The notes beneath the pieces were generated by a model. That model was not told the DNA's origin. It did no database searches and saw only the letters and a program-made list of their open reading frames with translations. A stretch of 64,000 nucleotides of DNA from Streptomyces sp. CB02400. GTDB lineage: Bacteria; Actinomycetota; Actinomycetes; Streptomycetales; Streptomycetaceae. The DNA lies in contig NZ_LIWB01000001.1 in assembly GCF_001905725.1 (NCBI RefSeq), positions 989,871 to 1,053,870 of the forward strand. Direction: 5' to 3'. Shown one piece after another: positions 37,155 through 46,979 of this stretch (positions are counted from its first letter, which is position 1; each line of letters begins with the position of its first letter). The translations under genes and the position numbers were made by a program.

Positions 37155-37203
37155 GGCGAAGTCCTTGTCCCTTCCTAGGGGGTGGGGAACGCTCTCGCGG
37201 TAC

Positions 37204-37231
37204 ATTGCATACAGTCGACGAATACTGTATG
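37204..37231. promoter_or_regulatory. Inverted-repeat operator between oxc and sucC
   Basis: CATACAGT (37208-37215) and ACTGTATG (37224-37231) form a perfect 8-bp inverted repeat with an 8-base spacer in the 191-bp divergent promoter region. The left arm with flank, ATTGCATACAGT, matches 10 of 12 positions of ATTGTCTACAGT at 6273. The right arm shares ATACTGTA with the complement of the same site. It probably controls both directions. Confidence 0.65.
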
Positions 37232-37345
37232 AAGCTTGTTATCCCGCATCCGATGGGTGGTGTCCAGGGGGTGCGCGGCACTTTTCGGTCGCCGGTCTCC
37301 GGCCCCTCCTCGGACCTTCCGGCGACTTCGCAGACAGGAGCCGAG

Positions 37346-38476
37346 ATGGACCTGTACGAACACCAGGCAAGGGAACTCTTCGCAGAACACGGCATCGTGG
37401 TGCCGTCGGCCGAGGTCACCGACTCGCCCGAACAGGCCCGCGAGATCGCCCGCCGGCTCGGCGGCCGAGTGGTCGTCAAGGCGCAGGTCAAGACCGGCGG
37501 ACGGGGCAAGGCGGGCGGCGTCAAGCTCGCCGCCGACCCGGCCGCCGCCGAACTCACGGCGCGTCAGATCCTCGGCATGGACATCAAGGGCCACACGGTC
37601 GGCACGGTGATGCTGGCCCGGCCCGTCGACATAGAGGAGGAGTTCTACGTCTCCTACGTCCTCGACCGTGCCGCCGGTCGCTTCCTCGCCATCGCCTCCG
37701 CCGAGGGCGGCATGGACATCGAGGAGGTCGCCGCGACCCGCCCGGAGGCGGTCGCCCGCATCCCCGTCGACCCGGCCGAGGGGGTCACCCCGGCGACGGC
37801 GTCCCGCATCGCCGAGGCGGCCGGACTGCCGCCGCAGACGGTCGACGTGCTCGTCCGGCTGTGGGACGTCCTCGTCCGCGAGGACGCCCTGCTCGTCGAG
37901 GTCAACCCGCTGGTCCGCACCACCGACGGCCGGATCATGGCGCTCGACGGCAAGGTCACCCTCGACGACAACGCCGTCTTCCGCCAGGCACGCTGGGGAG
38001 CCGAGGACGGCACCCACCACGACCCGTTGGAAGCGGCCGCGGCCGCGAAGGGCCTCAACTACGTCAAGCTCGACGGCGAGGTCGGCGTCATCGGCAACGG
38101 CGCCGGACTCGTCATGTCCACCCTCGACGTGGTGGCCGGCTGCGGAGCCCGCCCCGCCAACTTCCTCGACATCGGCGGCGGCGCCTCCGCGCAGATCATG
38201 GCGGACGGTCTGTCGGTCGTCCTCTCCGACCCGTCCGTGAAGTCCGTCCTCGTCAACGTCTTCGGCGGCATCACCGCCTGCGACGCGGTCGCCGACGGCA
38301 TCGTCCGCGCCCTGGACACCGTACGGCTGACCAAGCCGCTCGTCGTACGGCTCGACGGCAACAACGCGGCCCGGGGCCGGGCCGTTCTCGACGAGCGCCG
38401 GCACCCGCTCGTCGAACAGGCCACCACCATGGACGGCGCCGCGAGCCGGGCCGCCCACCTCGCCACCACACCCTGA
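37346..38476 (+). CDS. sucC: Succinyl-CoA synthetase beta subunit, accessory copy
   Basis: This 376-residue ATP-grasp subunit begins with the canonical [16 protein letters not shown] and has [34 protein letters not shown] and FVNIFGGI-like [19 protein letters not shown] lies seven bases before the ATG. Its divergence from oxc-frc across a palindromic operator, rather than placement with central metabolism genes, suggests a second copy serving oxalate metabolism, perhaps making the first oxalyl-CoA or supplying succinyl-CoA as CoA donor. Confidence 0.88.
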   Translation: MDLYEHQARELFAEHGIVVPSAEVTDSPEQAREIARRLGGRVVVKAQVKTGGRGKAGGVKLAADPAAAELTARQILGMDIKGHTVGTVMLARPVDIEEEFYVSYVLDRAAGRFLAIASAEGGMDIEEVAATRPEAVARIPVDPAEGVTPATASRIAEAAGLPPQTVDVLVRLWDVLVREDALLVEVNPLVRTTDGRIMALDGKVTLDDNAVFRQARWGAEDGTHHDPLEAAAAAKGLNYVKLDGEVGVIGNGAGLVMSTLDVVAGCGARPANFLDIGGGASAQIMADGLSVVLSDPSVKSVLVNVFGGITACDAVADGIVRALDTVRLTKPLVVRLDGNNAARGRAVLDERRHPLVEQATTMDGAASRAAHLATTP

Positions 38477-38490
38477 GGAGACCGGACGGC

Positions 38491-39375
38491 ATGGCGATCC
38501 ACCTCACCAAGGAGAGCAAGGTCCTCGTCCAGGGCATGACCGGCGGCGAGGGCATGAAGCACACCCGGCGGATGCTCGCCGCCGGCACGAACGTCGTCGG
38601 CGGCGTCAACCCCCGCAAGGTCGGCCGCAGCGTCGACTTCGATGACCGTACGGTCCCCGTCTTCGGCTCGGTCGCCGAGGGCATGGACGCGACGGGAGCC
38701 GACGTCACCGTCGTCTTCGTACCGCCCGCCTTCGCCAAGTACGCCGTCGTCGAGGCCGCCGACGCCGGCATCGGCCTCGCGGTCGTCATCACCGAGGGCA
38801 TCCCCGTCCACGACTCCGTCGCCTTCCTCGCCCACGCCCGGCACAAGGGCACCCGCGTCATCGGCCCCAACTGCCCCGGCCTGATCACCCCCGGCCAGTC
38901 CAACGCCGGCATCATCCCGGCCGACATCACCAAGCCGGGCCGTATCGGACTGGTCTCCAAGTCCGGCACGCTCACCTACCAGCTCATGTACGAGCTGCGG
39001 GACACCGGCTTCTCCACCTGCGTCGGCATCGGCGGCGACCCCGTCGTCGGCACCACCCACATCGACTGTCTCGCCGCCTTCCAGGACGACCCCGACACCG
39101 ACCTGATCGTCCTCATCGGTGAGATCGGCGGCGACGCGGAGGAACGCGCGGCGGCGTACATCCGCGACCACGTCACCAAGCCCGTCGTCGGCTACATCGC
39201 CGGCTTCACCGCACCCGAGGGCCGCACCATGGGCCACGCCGGCGCCATCGTCTCCGGCTCGTCCGGTACGGCGCGGGCGAAGAAGGAGGCGCTGGAGGCG
39301 GCCGGAGTCAGGGTCGGCGACACGCCCACGGAGACGGCCCGGCAGGTGCTCGCCGCCCTGAACGCCGACGGCTGA
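38491..39375 (+). CDS. sucD: Succinyl-CoA synthetase alpha subunit, accessory copy
   Basis: This 294-residue CoA-binding subunit has [44 protein letters not shown] and the phospho-histidine motif [11 protein letters not shown]. It follows sucC by 14 bp with GAGGAG between them, so the two form an operon and a heteromeric ligase. Acid specificity (succinate or another dicarboxylate) cannot be read directly. Confidence 0.9.
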   Translation: MAIHLTKESKVLVQGMTGGEGMKHTRRMLAAGTNVVGGVNPRKVGRSVDFDDRTVPVFGSVAEGMDATGADVTVVFVPPAFAKYAVVEAADAGIGLAVVITEGIPVHDSVAFLAHARHKGTRVIGPNCPGLITPGQSNAGIIPADITKPGRIGLVSKSGTLTYQLMYELRDTGFSTCVGIGGDPVVGTTHIDCLAAFQDDPDTDLIVLIGEIGGDAEERAAAYIRDHVTKPVVGYIAGFTAPEGRTMGHAGAIVSGSSGTARAKKEALEAAGVRVGDTPTETARQVLAALNADG

Positions 39376-39431
39376 AGCCCCTGGGAACCCCCCTTTTCTC
39401 TCGACCGTGCACCGAGAGCGGAGCGAACCGC

Positions 39432-40982
39432 ATGCCACCCACCCTCACCCTCAAATCCGGCACCTCCTGGACCGACGCCTGGCAGCGCTGCCTCACCGTC
39501 GCCCCCGAGGCCTTCCGGGACGACCGGGTCCTCAACCTCTGGAACGCCGCCTGGCAGCCGGACGGCCGGGCGCTGCCCGCCGTCAGCCCCGTCGACGGCA
39601 GTCCCGTCGCGGGCCCGCCGCGCCTGGACCGGGTCACCGCCCGGCAGGCCGTGCGCGCCGCGCTCGACCGGCACCGCGCCTGGCGGCACGTCCCGCTGCC
39701 GGAGCGCCGGGCCCGCGTCGCCGCCACCCTCGACGCCCTCACCCAGCACCGCGAACTCCTCGCGCTGCTGCTCGTCTGGGAGATCGGCAAACCCTGGCGG
39801 CTCGCCCGGGCGGACGTCGACCGCGCCATCGACGGCGTGCGCTGGTACGTCGACGGCATCGACGGCATGCTCGACGGCCGGGCCCCGCTCGACGGACCCG
39901 TCTCCAACATCGCGAGCTGGAACTACCCGATGAGCGTGCTCGTTCACGCATTGCTGGTACAGGCACTGGCGGGCAACGCGGTCATCGCCAAGACCCCGAC
40001 CGACGGCGGCGTCGCCTGCCTGACCCTGGCCTCGGCACTCGCCGCCCGCGAGGGGATACCCGTCACCCTCGTCAGCGGCAGCGGGGGCGAGCTGTCCGAG
40101 GCGCTGGTGCGGGCGCCCGAGGTCGGCTGCGTCTCCTTCGTCGGTGGCCGCGACACCGGCGCCGCCGTCGCCACCGCCGTCGCCGACCTCGGCAAACGGC
40201 ACATCCTCGAGCAGGAAGGACTCAACACCTGGGGCATCTGGAACCACTCGGACTGGGACACCCTCGGCGCGGTGATCCCCAAACTCTTCGACTACGGCAA
40301 GCAGCGCTGCACGGCCTACCCGCGCTTCGTCGTCCAGCGACGGCTCTTCGACGACTTCCTGGCCGCCTACCTCCCCGCGGTCCGCACGCTCCGGGTCGGC
40401 CACCCGCTCGCCGTCGAACACCCCTCCGACCCCCACCCGCGGCTGGACTTCGGGCCGGTGATCAACGCGGCCAAGGCGAAGGAGCTCCACGACCAGGTCG
40501 CCGAGGCCATCGACCGCGGCGCCGTCCCGCTGCACCGGGGCACGCCGTCCGACGCCCGCTTCCTGCCCGGCCAGGACACCTCGGCGTACGTCCAGCCGGT
40601 CACGCTGCTGAACCCGCCCCGCTCCTCCCCGCTGCACCACGCGGAGCCGTTCGGCCCGGTCGACACCATCGTCCTGGTCGACACGGAGGCGGAACTGCTG
40701 GCCGCCATGAACGCGTCCAACGGCGCGCTGGTGGCCACGCTCTCCACGGACGACCGGTCCACCTACGACCGGCTGGCCCCGCACATCCGCGCCTTCAAGG
40801 TCGGCCACGGCGTCCCGCGCTCCCGCGGCGACCGCGACGAGCTGTTCGGCGGCTTCGGCGCGTCCTGGCGCGGCGCGTTCGTCGGCGGCGACCTCCTGGT
40901 CCGCGCCGTGACCCGGGGCCCGGCCGGGGAACGCCTGCCCGGCAACTTCCCGGAGTACCAGCTCATGCCCCGACACACGTGA
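39432..40982 (+). CDS. Aldehyde dehydrogenase with atypical active-site motifs
   Basis: This 516-residue NAD(P)-dependent aldehyde dehydrogenase fold has the oxyanion Asn in ASWNYPMSV, a Lys in VIAKTPTDGG, Glu in HILEQEGLNTW in place of the usual LELGGK/N, and the catalytic Cys in YGKQRCTAYPRFV in place of GQxC. C-terminal features (EPFGPVDTIVLVD, KVGHGVPRSRG) are present. The changed motifs suggest a divergent substrate. It lies 56 bp after sucD on the same strand and may handle glyoxylate or another small aldehyde of oxalate metabolism; that is inference. Confidence 0.78.
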   Translation: MPPTLTLKSGTSWTDAWQRCLTVAPEAFRDDRVLNLWNAAWQPDGRALPAVSPVDGSPVAGPPRLDRVTARQAVRAALDRHRAWRHVPLPERRARVAATLDALTQHRELLALLLVWEIGKPWRLARADVDRAIDGVRWYVDGIDGMLDGRAPLDGPVSNIASWNYPMSVLVHALLVQALAGNAVIAKTPTDGGVACLTLASALAAREGIPVTLVSGSGGELSEALVRAPEVGCVSFVGGRDTGAAVATAVADLGKRHILEQEGLNTWGIWNHSDWDTLGAVIPKLFDYGKQRCTAYPRFVVQRRLFDDFLAAYLPAVRTLRVGHPLAVEHPSDPHPRLDFGPVINAAKAKELHDQVAEAIDRGAVPLHRGTPSDARFLPGQDTSAYVQPVTLLNPPRSSPLHHAEPFGPVDTIVLVDTEAELLAAMNASNGALVATLSTDDRSTYDRLAPHIRAFKVGHGVPRSRGDRDELFGGFGASWRGAFVGGDLLVRAVTRGPAGERLPGNFPEYQLMPRHT

Positions 40983-41121
40983 CCGCCCGGACACACACCG
41001 TGCACCCCGCCCCGCCTCCGCCCGGAGGGACGGAAAACGCAGGTGAAAGGCGCTGCGAAACCTTGGTATGGTTGTCCATGTCGCCGCGGGGGGAACACCC
41101 CGCCGAGGCGGCGGACACCTT

Positions 41122-41206
41122 GTCCGGGTGGCGGAATGGCAGACGCGCTAGCTTGAGGTGCTAGTGCCCTTTATCGGGCGTGGGGGTTCAAGTCCCCCCT
41201 CGGACA
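41122..41206 (+). tRNA. tRNA-Leu (anticodon GAG)
   Basis: The 85-base cloverleaf has acceptor stem GTCCGGG paired with CTCGGAC (one G-U), an anticodon arm CTAGC-TTGAGGT-GCTAG giving anticodon GAG, a long variable arm (GTGCCCTTTATCGGGC) typical of leucine tRNAs, and a T-arm GGGGGTTCAAGTCCCCC. Discriminator A; the 3' CCA is not encoded. Confidence 0.95.
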
Positions 41207-41213
41207 CATCGCT

Positions 41214-41254
41214 CAGTCGATGGCCCCGACCGAAACGGTCGGGGCCATCGACTG
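41214..41254 (+). terminator. Terminator hairpin after tRNA-Leu
   Basis: A perfect 19-bp stem (41214-41232 with 41236-41254, starting CAGTCGATGGCCCC) with an AAA loop begins seven bases after the tRNA end and is followed by TTCTCGTGT. Confidence 0.85.
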
Positions 41255-41598
41255 TTCTCGTGTCACCGAGGGTGACGCGTGACGTCCCGGAGGGGTGTGT
41301 CCCTCCTTCGGTTCCTCGGCCCGCAGGGTGTCGCCGCGCAAGGCCTTCGTCGTCGTGAGGTACTGCGTCAGACTGCCGCGGAGCTGCGCGGCGGCCGGGG
41401 CGGGCTTCACGAGGACCTTTCGGGCAGGACGGTCACCGGGATCGCCGGGTGCGCGCCCCCGTGGCCGCGGGCGTCGAGACCGTGACGGTCGGCATCAGAA
41501 ATGACGCCCACCTCGGACAACGAAACCCGCCCGGTCCGATCTCCGGACCGACCCGGTCGCGCGGCACGACGCCCGGGCCGCCCGCGGGTACCGGGCCG
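41255..41598. other. Intergenic stretch with no recognised gene
   Basis: About 344 bp between the tRNA terminator and a convergent membrane-protein gene. A minus-strand frame (about 41213-41410, 65 codons, VKPAPAAAQLRGSLTQYL...) could be a decayed gene end but runs through the terminator hairpin. I do not recognise it and see no promoter, repeat or attachment-site duplication of the tRNA end here. Confidence 0.4.
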
Positions 41599-42525
41599 TC
41601 ACTCGGCCTTCCTGAACACCGCCGACATGTCGTCTCCCGTGTCCTGGGCCAGCCGTCCCGGCACCTCCGGGGACATCAGGCCGATCCGGGTGGCCAGCTC
41701 GCGGCCGTGAACGTCGACGGCGGCCTCGATGAGGCCCGATAGCGCGTCCAGGGCGGTGCGGGCGCGCGACCGGGCGACGACCGCGCAGCCGACGGCGGCC
41801 GGCGCGGCCGGCCACCACCAGCAGGCGAGCAGGGCGTAGCCGACGGCCCAGGCGGCGAGGCGGGCGGCGGCGCCGAAGGAGTCGTGGGCCGACTGAAGCT
41901 GGCGTACGGCGGGTTCGGGGAGGATCAGCCACAACCGCGGCCAGAGGACGGCGAGGTCCACCCCGTAGGCGGCCTCGACGCGGTCGGCCGCCGCCTGTAT
42001 GCGGTCGCCGTACCAGGTGGGGCGGGCCGGTTCGCGCAGCGCGATGCGGTCGCGGGCCTCGGTGAGGGCCTGGATCCGGGTCAGGGCGCTGCTCGGGATC
42101 CTCACCGTACCGTCGGGTCCGGTGCCCGTGTGGTGGGCGTGCCCGATGGCCTCGGTGAGCTTCGCGTCCCTCTGCCGCCACCGGTGGGCCCTGCGTGCGG
42201 TCCTGGCGCGTGAGAGCGGGTCCCGGCCGAAGCGCAGCCAGCACCGCTCGATCGCGCCGCCGAGGAACTGCGCGGCGAGTGAGGCAGCGGTCGCGGTGAG
42301 CAGGACGAGGGCGACCAGGAGCGCGGCGGTGCCGGTGCGGTCCAGGGCGGGGCGGGCGGCGAGGTCGTCCAGGGTGGTGCGCAGCCGGTCGACGTCGTGC
42401 CAGTGGCGGTGTCCGAGGGTGGTGCCGACGGCGGTGGCGGCGAGGAACAGAGCACCGGGGAGGACCAGCAGGTTCAGCCAGCGTTCGGTGAGTTTGCCGC
42501 TCAGGGTGGCGAGGAGGGGGTTCAT
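41599..42525 (-). CDS. Membrane protein of unknown function beside CHAT gene
   Basis: This 308-residue protein has a long N-terminal pair of hydrophobic segments (LLVLPGALFLAATAVG at about 20-35; TAALLVALVLLTATAASLAAQFLGG at about 64-90), a central basic cytosolic stretch (SRARTARRAHRWRQRDAKL), and a second hydrophobic hairpin (LAAWAVGYALLACWWWPAAPAAVGCAVVA). No catalytic motif was recognised. It lies 10 bp after a 130-residue protein gene and is divergent from a TPR-CHAT protein; the three probably form a functional unit. Confidence 0.7.
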   Translation of the reverse strand: MNPLLATLSGKLTERWLNLLVLPGALFLAATAVGTTLGHRHWHDVDRLRTTLDDLAARPALDRTGTAALLVALVLLTATAASLAAQFLGGAIERCWLRFGRDPLSRARTARRAHRWRQRDAKLTEAIGHAHHTGTGPDGTVRIPSSALTRIQALTEARDRIALREPARPTWYGDRIQAAADRVEAAYGVDLAVLWPRLWLILPEPAVRQLQSAHDSFGAAARLAAWAVGYALLACWWWPAAPAAVGCAVVARSRARTALDALSGLIEAAVDVHGRELATRIGLMSPEVPGRLAQDTGDDMSAVFRKAE

Positions 42526-42535
42526 GGGGGCGGGG

Positions 42536-42928
42536 TCACTGTGCCGAGCCCAGCCGGCTCTTGCGCATGCGGGTGCCGTGGACGGCGCAGTACGGGGCGG
42601 GGAGCAGGTCGCGGGCTCGTTCCATGCGGGCGCAGAGGGGCGCCCCCGGGCAGACGGCCACCTTGATGTGGGGCATGATGCCGGGGGCCCTGGCGCCCCG
42701 GGATTCGCCGAACAGTCCGCGCGCGTCCCCGTTCCGGCGCAACGCCGTGTCCAGGGCGCGGTAGCAGGACGCGAGTTCGTCGGCGTCCGCACTCGATCGC
42801 AGCAGGTCGCGCGCACGCTCGGCCGCCTCCCGGATTCCGGGCTGCCGCAGGTCCTCAGGCGAGCCGAGCAGGGCGCACAGTGCCGCTGCCGCCCTGTCGG
42901 GGCGAGGCAGGTGGGGAGAAGCGGTCAT
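42536..42928 (-). CDS. Small Cys/His protein of unknown function
   Basis: This 130-residue soluble protein has a helical N-terminal two-thirds (AAAALCALLGSPEDLRQPGI, AERARDLLRSS) and a C-terminal C-x5-C-x14-C-x2-H arrangement (VCPGAPLCAR...YCAVHG), possibly a small metal site. It is the promoter-proximal gene of a two-gene minus-strand unit, divergent from the TPR-CHAT gene across 79 bp. Not recognised. Confidence 0.65.
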   Translation of the reverse strand: MTASPHLPRPDRAAAALCALLGSPEDLRQPGIREAAERARDLLRSSADADELASCYRALDTALRRNGDARGLFGESRGARAPGIMPHIKVAVCPGAPLCARMERARDLLPAPYCAVHGTRMRKSRLGSAQ

Positions 42929-43007
42929 GGTCCAAGTGTGCCGTAATACAGGCAGAGTTGAGAGTCTGTTGACGCGCAGATGATGTCTACGGTGGGGGAG
43001 TGACGGG

Positions 43008-46000
43008 GTGGCGTACGACCGGGACTGGTTTTTGCGGGCGCTGCGTGCGCGCCTCGACCGGGCCGGAACGGCGGACGGGGGAATGGGCGCGGACGTGGTG
43101 TTGTGCCCCGAAGCGGACGCCGAACTCCGGGGTCTGCTGAGGGCCGCCGACACGAAGACCGACATGGAGGCCCGGCACGCGGCCGGCTGGCTCTGCGCCC
43201 TGCGCGCGATGGTCGGCCCCGGGGACCACGGCACCGTCCACGGGGCCATGGCCGGGACGCTGCTCTTCCCGGTGTGGGTCGCCGATCCGGAGTCGGTGCC
43301 GCCGGAGTTGGCGGCGTATTACGCGTCCGCCGATCCGGCCGCACGTCCCGACCCGGCGGACGCGGACGGTCCCTTCGAGTGGTCGGCCTTGTGCGCAGCG
43401 GCCGTGATCGCGGCGGAGGGCCGGCAGTACACCCCGCCGCCGGACGCCTCCGAAGACCTCCTCAGGCTCCACGAGATGGCCGTGATGGTGGCCGCGACGA
43501 CCCCTTCCCGTGAGAACCAGGTCGCCAGCGCCGTCGGATGCGGCAGCCTCGCCGTCCTCGCGACCTGGGAATACGACCCCTGGTTCGCGGACCGGCTCGA
43601 AGAGCTGTCCCGCGCCGTGGCCCTCGCCGGGACGACCTGGCCGTTCGGGGACCTGGCGGACGCGGACCCGGTCAGGTTCACCCACAGTGCCGTCAAGCGG
43701 ACCCCCGCCGATTCCCCCGTACGGCTCCTCGTCCTGGACGGCCTGGGCCGTCGGCTCCAAGAGCGCTACCGGGAGTCGTTCGACACCGAGGACCTGCACG
43801 AGGCGGTCGGCATCGCCCGTGACGTGGTGGCACAACTACCGCCCGGGCACCCGTACCTGGTCCACGGACTCGGCGCGCTGGGGCGCGCTCTGCTGATGCT
43901 GAGGCAGGCGGAGGGGGCGACGGCGGAGGAGTGCGACGAGGTGGTGGACCTGTGCCGCCGGGGCTTCGCCGGCCATCCGGAGGGGCCTGCGTCGGCGGGC
44001 CACGACGTGGGCATGGCACTCGTCCTGAGGGCACAGTTCACCGGCCGGACGGAGGACCTGGACGAGGCGGTCCGGGTACTGACCGAGGCGCTCCGGGCGG
44101 CGCGGCTCCCGGGGGAGAGGGAAGCCCTGCACAATGCCCTGGGCGGCGTTCTGCGCAGCCGCTCCGTCAGGACCGGAGCCCCGGCCGATCTGGAAGCGGC
44201 GCTCGACCTCACCGGCCCCACCACCGCGTCCGCGGGGACGACGGGTGACCCGCAGCCGTCCTTCCTCGCTCCGGCGTTGACCCTGTACACCCGCTACACA
44301 CGCGATCCGGAGAGGAACGGCGCGGACCTGGACGAGGCGCTGCGGCGCATCCGGGAGCACGCGGCGTCCCTGCCGCCGGGTCACCCGGACCGCCCCGCGA
44401 CACTCAACCACCTCGGCCTGGTGCTGATGGCCTGCCATGAACGCTCGGGAGGGGCGGAGGAACTGAACGCGTCCGTGGAGGCCCATCGGGAGGCGGTGGC
44501 GCTCACCCCCGAAGGACACGGGGTGCTCGGAGTGCGGCTGCTCAACCTCGGTGCGGCGTTGAGTCTGCGTCACCGCCTGACCGGGGACGGCGAGGACCTG
44601 AAGGAGGCCCGGGAGTGCCGTCGCCGGGCCGGCACGCTGCCCGGCTTGGGCCGAGCCCATCAGGCCGCGCTGCTGAGCTCGACGGGGATCAGCCTGTTGA
44701 CGGGCCACGAGCGCGCCGCCGACCCGGTCACCCAACTCGACCAGGCCGTAGAGTTCTTCAGGGAGGCCCTGGCCCTGACCCCGGAGGACGACCCCCAGCT
44801 GCCCCGCCGACGGTTCCGCCTCGCCATCGCCCTGCTGACCCTCAACCGGCGGACGCCGCGGACCGGCGTGGCCCGGGAGGCGCGGGAGCTGGCCGACGCG
44901 GTGATCGCGGCACTGCCCGCGAACTCGCCCGACCTGCCGGGCGCCCTGGTGGTGGCCGCGGCCGCACGGATGGAGAGTCCGCGCACCCTGTTGTCGTCGG
45001 CCGCCCGGCGCGAGGTGATCGCGCTGCACCGCCGGGCGGTCGAGGCCACTCCGCCCGGCCACCCCAAGCGCACGTCCCGCCTGGGCGGCCTCGGCGCCGT
45101 CCTGTACGGCCTGGCCCCGGACCGGCGTCGCCGCCGGGCCGATCTGGCCGAGGCCGCCGACATCTTCAGGGAGGCGGCCCTGCAACAGCAGTGTGCGCCG
45201 TCCGAGCGGCTGGACGCGGCACGGGCCTGGGGCGAGGTCCAGGTGGAGCTGGGTGACTGGGACCGCGCCCTGGACGGCTACGTGGTGGCGGTCGATCTGC
45301 TGCACTCCGTGGCACCCCGCCAGCTCGTCCGCGACGACCAGGAGTTCCTGCTGAGCCGCACCGTCGGCCTGGGCGCCGCCGCCGCTGCCTGCGCGGTGCG
45401 CTGCGGCCGTCCTGGGCTCGCGGTCGGTCTGCTCGAACAGGCCAGGGGCGTGATCCTCTCTCACGCCTTCGACGCGGACAGCGACCTGACCCGGCTCCGG
45501 GAGTCCGCCCCCGGCCTCGCCGCCCGCTTCGAGGAGCTCCGGGACGCCCTCGACACGGCCACCGGCGGCGGGGAGCTGCCGGAAGAGGGATCGCCGGGCC
45601 TGGAGTCCCGGGCCGATCTGCGGCAGCGACTGGCCGCCGAGTGGCGGGACCTCACCGACCGGATCCGCGCCGGGCATCCCGAACTGGGCCTGCTGCGTCC
45701 GGTGCGGGACTGGGACGAACGCGAACTGCGCGCGACGGCCGCGGCGGGCCCCGTGGTCCTGGTCAACGTCTCCCCGTACGGCAGCGACGCCCTGGTCGTC
45801 ACCGAACACTCCATCGACGCCGTGCCGCTCCCGGGTCTCGACCCGAAGACGACGGCGGCGCGCCGGCAGACCTTCGAGGACGCGCTGGTCCGCATCGACG
45901 CGCCCGGAACCTCCCGCAAGCAGTCGCAGCGCGCCCAACAGGACGTACGGGAAACCCTCGCCTGGCTGTGGCGGGCGGTCACCGGTCCGGTCCTCGACCG

Positions 46001-46778
46001 CCTCCCCGCGGCGACCCGCGTGTGGTGGTCGCCCGGCGGCCTGCTGGGCACGCTGCCCCTGCACGCGGCGGCCCCCGCCGACGGCGCCCCCGGTGCCCTG
46101 GACCGGGTGGTCTCCTCGTACACGCCGACACTGCGGGCCCTGCACCACGCCCGTCGGCGCGCCGCCCGCCCGGCGGGCACCGGAACCCTCGTCGTCAGCG
46201 TCGCGCAGGCCACCGGACAGGCCCCGCTCCCGGGCGCGCGCCGCGAGGCCGAGCACCTGGCCCGCCTGCTCCCCGGTGCCGCGCTGCTGGCGGACACCTC
46301 CGCCACCCACTCCGCGGTCGTCTCCGCCCTGCGCCACCACGCCTACGCGCATTTCGCCTGTCACGCCCTGGGCGACCTGGAGCGCCCCTCCGGCAGCCGG
46401 CTCGTCCTGCACGACCACACCGAACGCCCGCTGACCGTCCGCGATCTGGCCCGGCTCCGGCTGCCGTCGGTCCGGCTCGCCTACCTCTCCGCCTGCGCCA
46501 CACTGCACACCAGCCCCGAACTCGCCGACGAGGCCGTCCACATCGTCAGCGCCTTCCAGATGGCGGGCTTCCCCCACGTGGTCGGCTCGCTGTGGCACGT
46601 CGACGACGTGATCGGGGCCGAGGTCGCGCTCAGCGTGTACGAGGACCTGAACACGGGCGACGGCACACTCGACGTCACCCGCACGGCCGAGGCCCTGCAC
46701 CGGGCCGTACGCGCCCTGCGCGATACGTATCCGCAGACCCCGAGCCTGTGGGCCTGCCAGGTGCACGCGGGTCCTTAG
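43008..46778 (+). CDS. TPR protein with C-terminal CHAT protease-like domain
   Basis: This 1256-residue protein has a long array of degenerate tetratricopeptide-type helical repeats through about residue 900 (units such as DLDEAVRVLTEALR, LDQAVEFFREALALTP, DLAEAADIFREAALQQ). A C-terminal CHAT domain (about 940-1250) follows, with the caspase-like dyad His in AHFACHALG and Cys in AYLSACATL, plus VGSLWHVDD. CHAT proteins are cysteine-protease relatives used in signalling and in several antiphage systems. GTG at 43008 has GGGGGAG upstream. Being next to a membrane protein and a small Cys/His protein suggests a sensor or effector unit, but no specific function can be assigned. Confidence 0.85.
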   Translation: MAYDRDWFLRALRARLDRAGTADGGMGADVVLCPEADAELRGLLRAADTKTDMEARHAAGWLCALRAMVGPGDHGTVHGAMAGTLLFPVWVADPESVPPELAAYYASADPAARPDPADADGPFEWSALCAAAVIAAEGRQYTPPPDASEDLLRLHEMAVMVAATTPSRENQVASAVGCGSLAVLATWEYDPWFADRLEELSRAVALAGTTWPFGDLADADPVRFTHSAVKRTPADSPVRLLVLDGLGRRLQERYRESFDTEDLHEAVGIARDVVAQLPPGHPYLVHGLGALGRALLMLRQAEGATAEECDEVVDLCRRGFAGHPEGPASAGHDVGMALVLRAQFTGRTEDLDEAVRVLTEALRAARLPGEREALHNALGGVLRSRSVRTGAPADLEAALDLTGPTTASAGTTGDPQPSFLAPALTLYTRYTRDPERNGADLDEALRRIREHAASLPPGHPDRPATLNHLGLVLMACHERSGGAEELNASVEAHREAVALTPEGHGVLGVRLLNLGAALSLRHRLTGDGEDLKEARECRRRAGTLPGLGRAHQAALLSSTGISLLTGHERAADPVTQLDQAVEFFREALALTPEDDPQLPRRRFRLAIALLTLNRRTPRTGVAREARELADAVIAALPANSPDLPGALVVAAAARMESPRTLLSSAARREVIALHRRAVEATPPGHPKRTSRLGGLGAVLYGLAPDRRRRRADLAEAADIFREAALQQQCAPSERLDAARAWGEVQVELGDWDRALDGYVVAVDLLHSVAPRQLVRDDQEFLLSRTVGLGAAAAACAVRCGRPGLAVGLLEQARGVILSHAFDADSDLTRLRESAPGLAARFEELRDALDTATGGGELPEEGSPGLESRADLRQRLAAEWRDLTDRIRAGHPELGLLRPVRDWDERELRATAAAGPVVLVNVSPYGSDALVVTEHSIDAVPLPGLDPKTTAARRQTFEDALVRIDAPGTSRKQSQRAQQDVRETLAWLWRAVTGPVLDRLPAATRVWWSPGGLLGTLPLHAAAPADGAPGALDRVVSSYTPTLRALHHARRRAARPAGTGTLVVSVAQATGQAPLPGARREAEHLARLLPGAALLADTSATHSAVVSALRHHAYAHFACHALGDLERPSGSRLVLHDHTERPLTVRDLARLRLPSVRLAYLSACATLHTSPELADEAVHIVSAFQMAGFPHVVGSLWHVDDVIGAEVALSVYEDLNTGDGTLDVTRTAEALHRAVRALRDTYPQTPSLWACQVHAGP

Positions 46779-46979
46779 GAGGGCCCGATCAGGGCACCCG
46801 CCCGTGATGGTGTCCGGCCGCGGTGAACGGGAACACTCGCAGGAGCCGATGCCGGGCCTCCGTCCCGCGGGGGACCGGTTCCCGATCGCCGACGGGAGGC
46901 CACGGGCGGCCCCGCGCACCCGTGGCCGTTCGCCGGGTCCGGCCCGTCAGGCACGGGACGCGCCCTGCCGGGTCGGTGA

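Noticed and set aside
41213..41410. 65-codon minus-strand ORF overlapping the tRNA terminator
   Set aside because: It runs through the 19-bp terminator hairpin and has no recognisable family or ribosome binding site.
41122..41598. tRNA-Leu as the attachment site of an integrated element
   Set aside because: No second copy of the tRNA 3' end and no integrase gene were seen in the downstream 13 kb, so there is only weak circumstantial support from nearby gene remnants.
43836..46919. 1027-codon open frame on the minus strand
   Set aside because: Shadow of the TPR-CHAT gene. The plus-strand frame has recognisable repeats and the CHAT dyad; this one has none.
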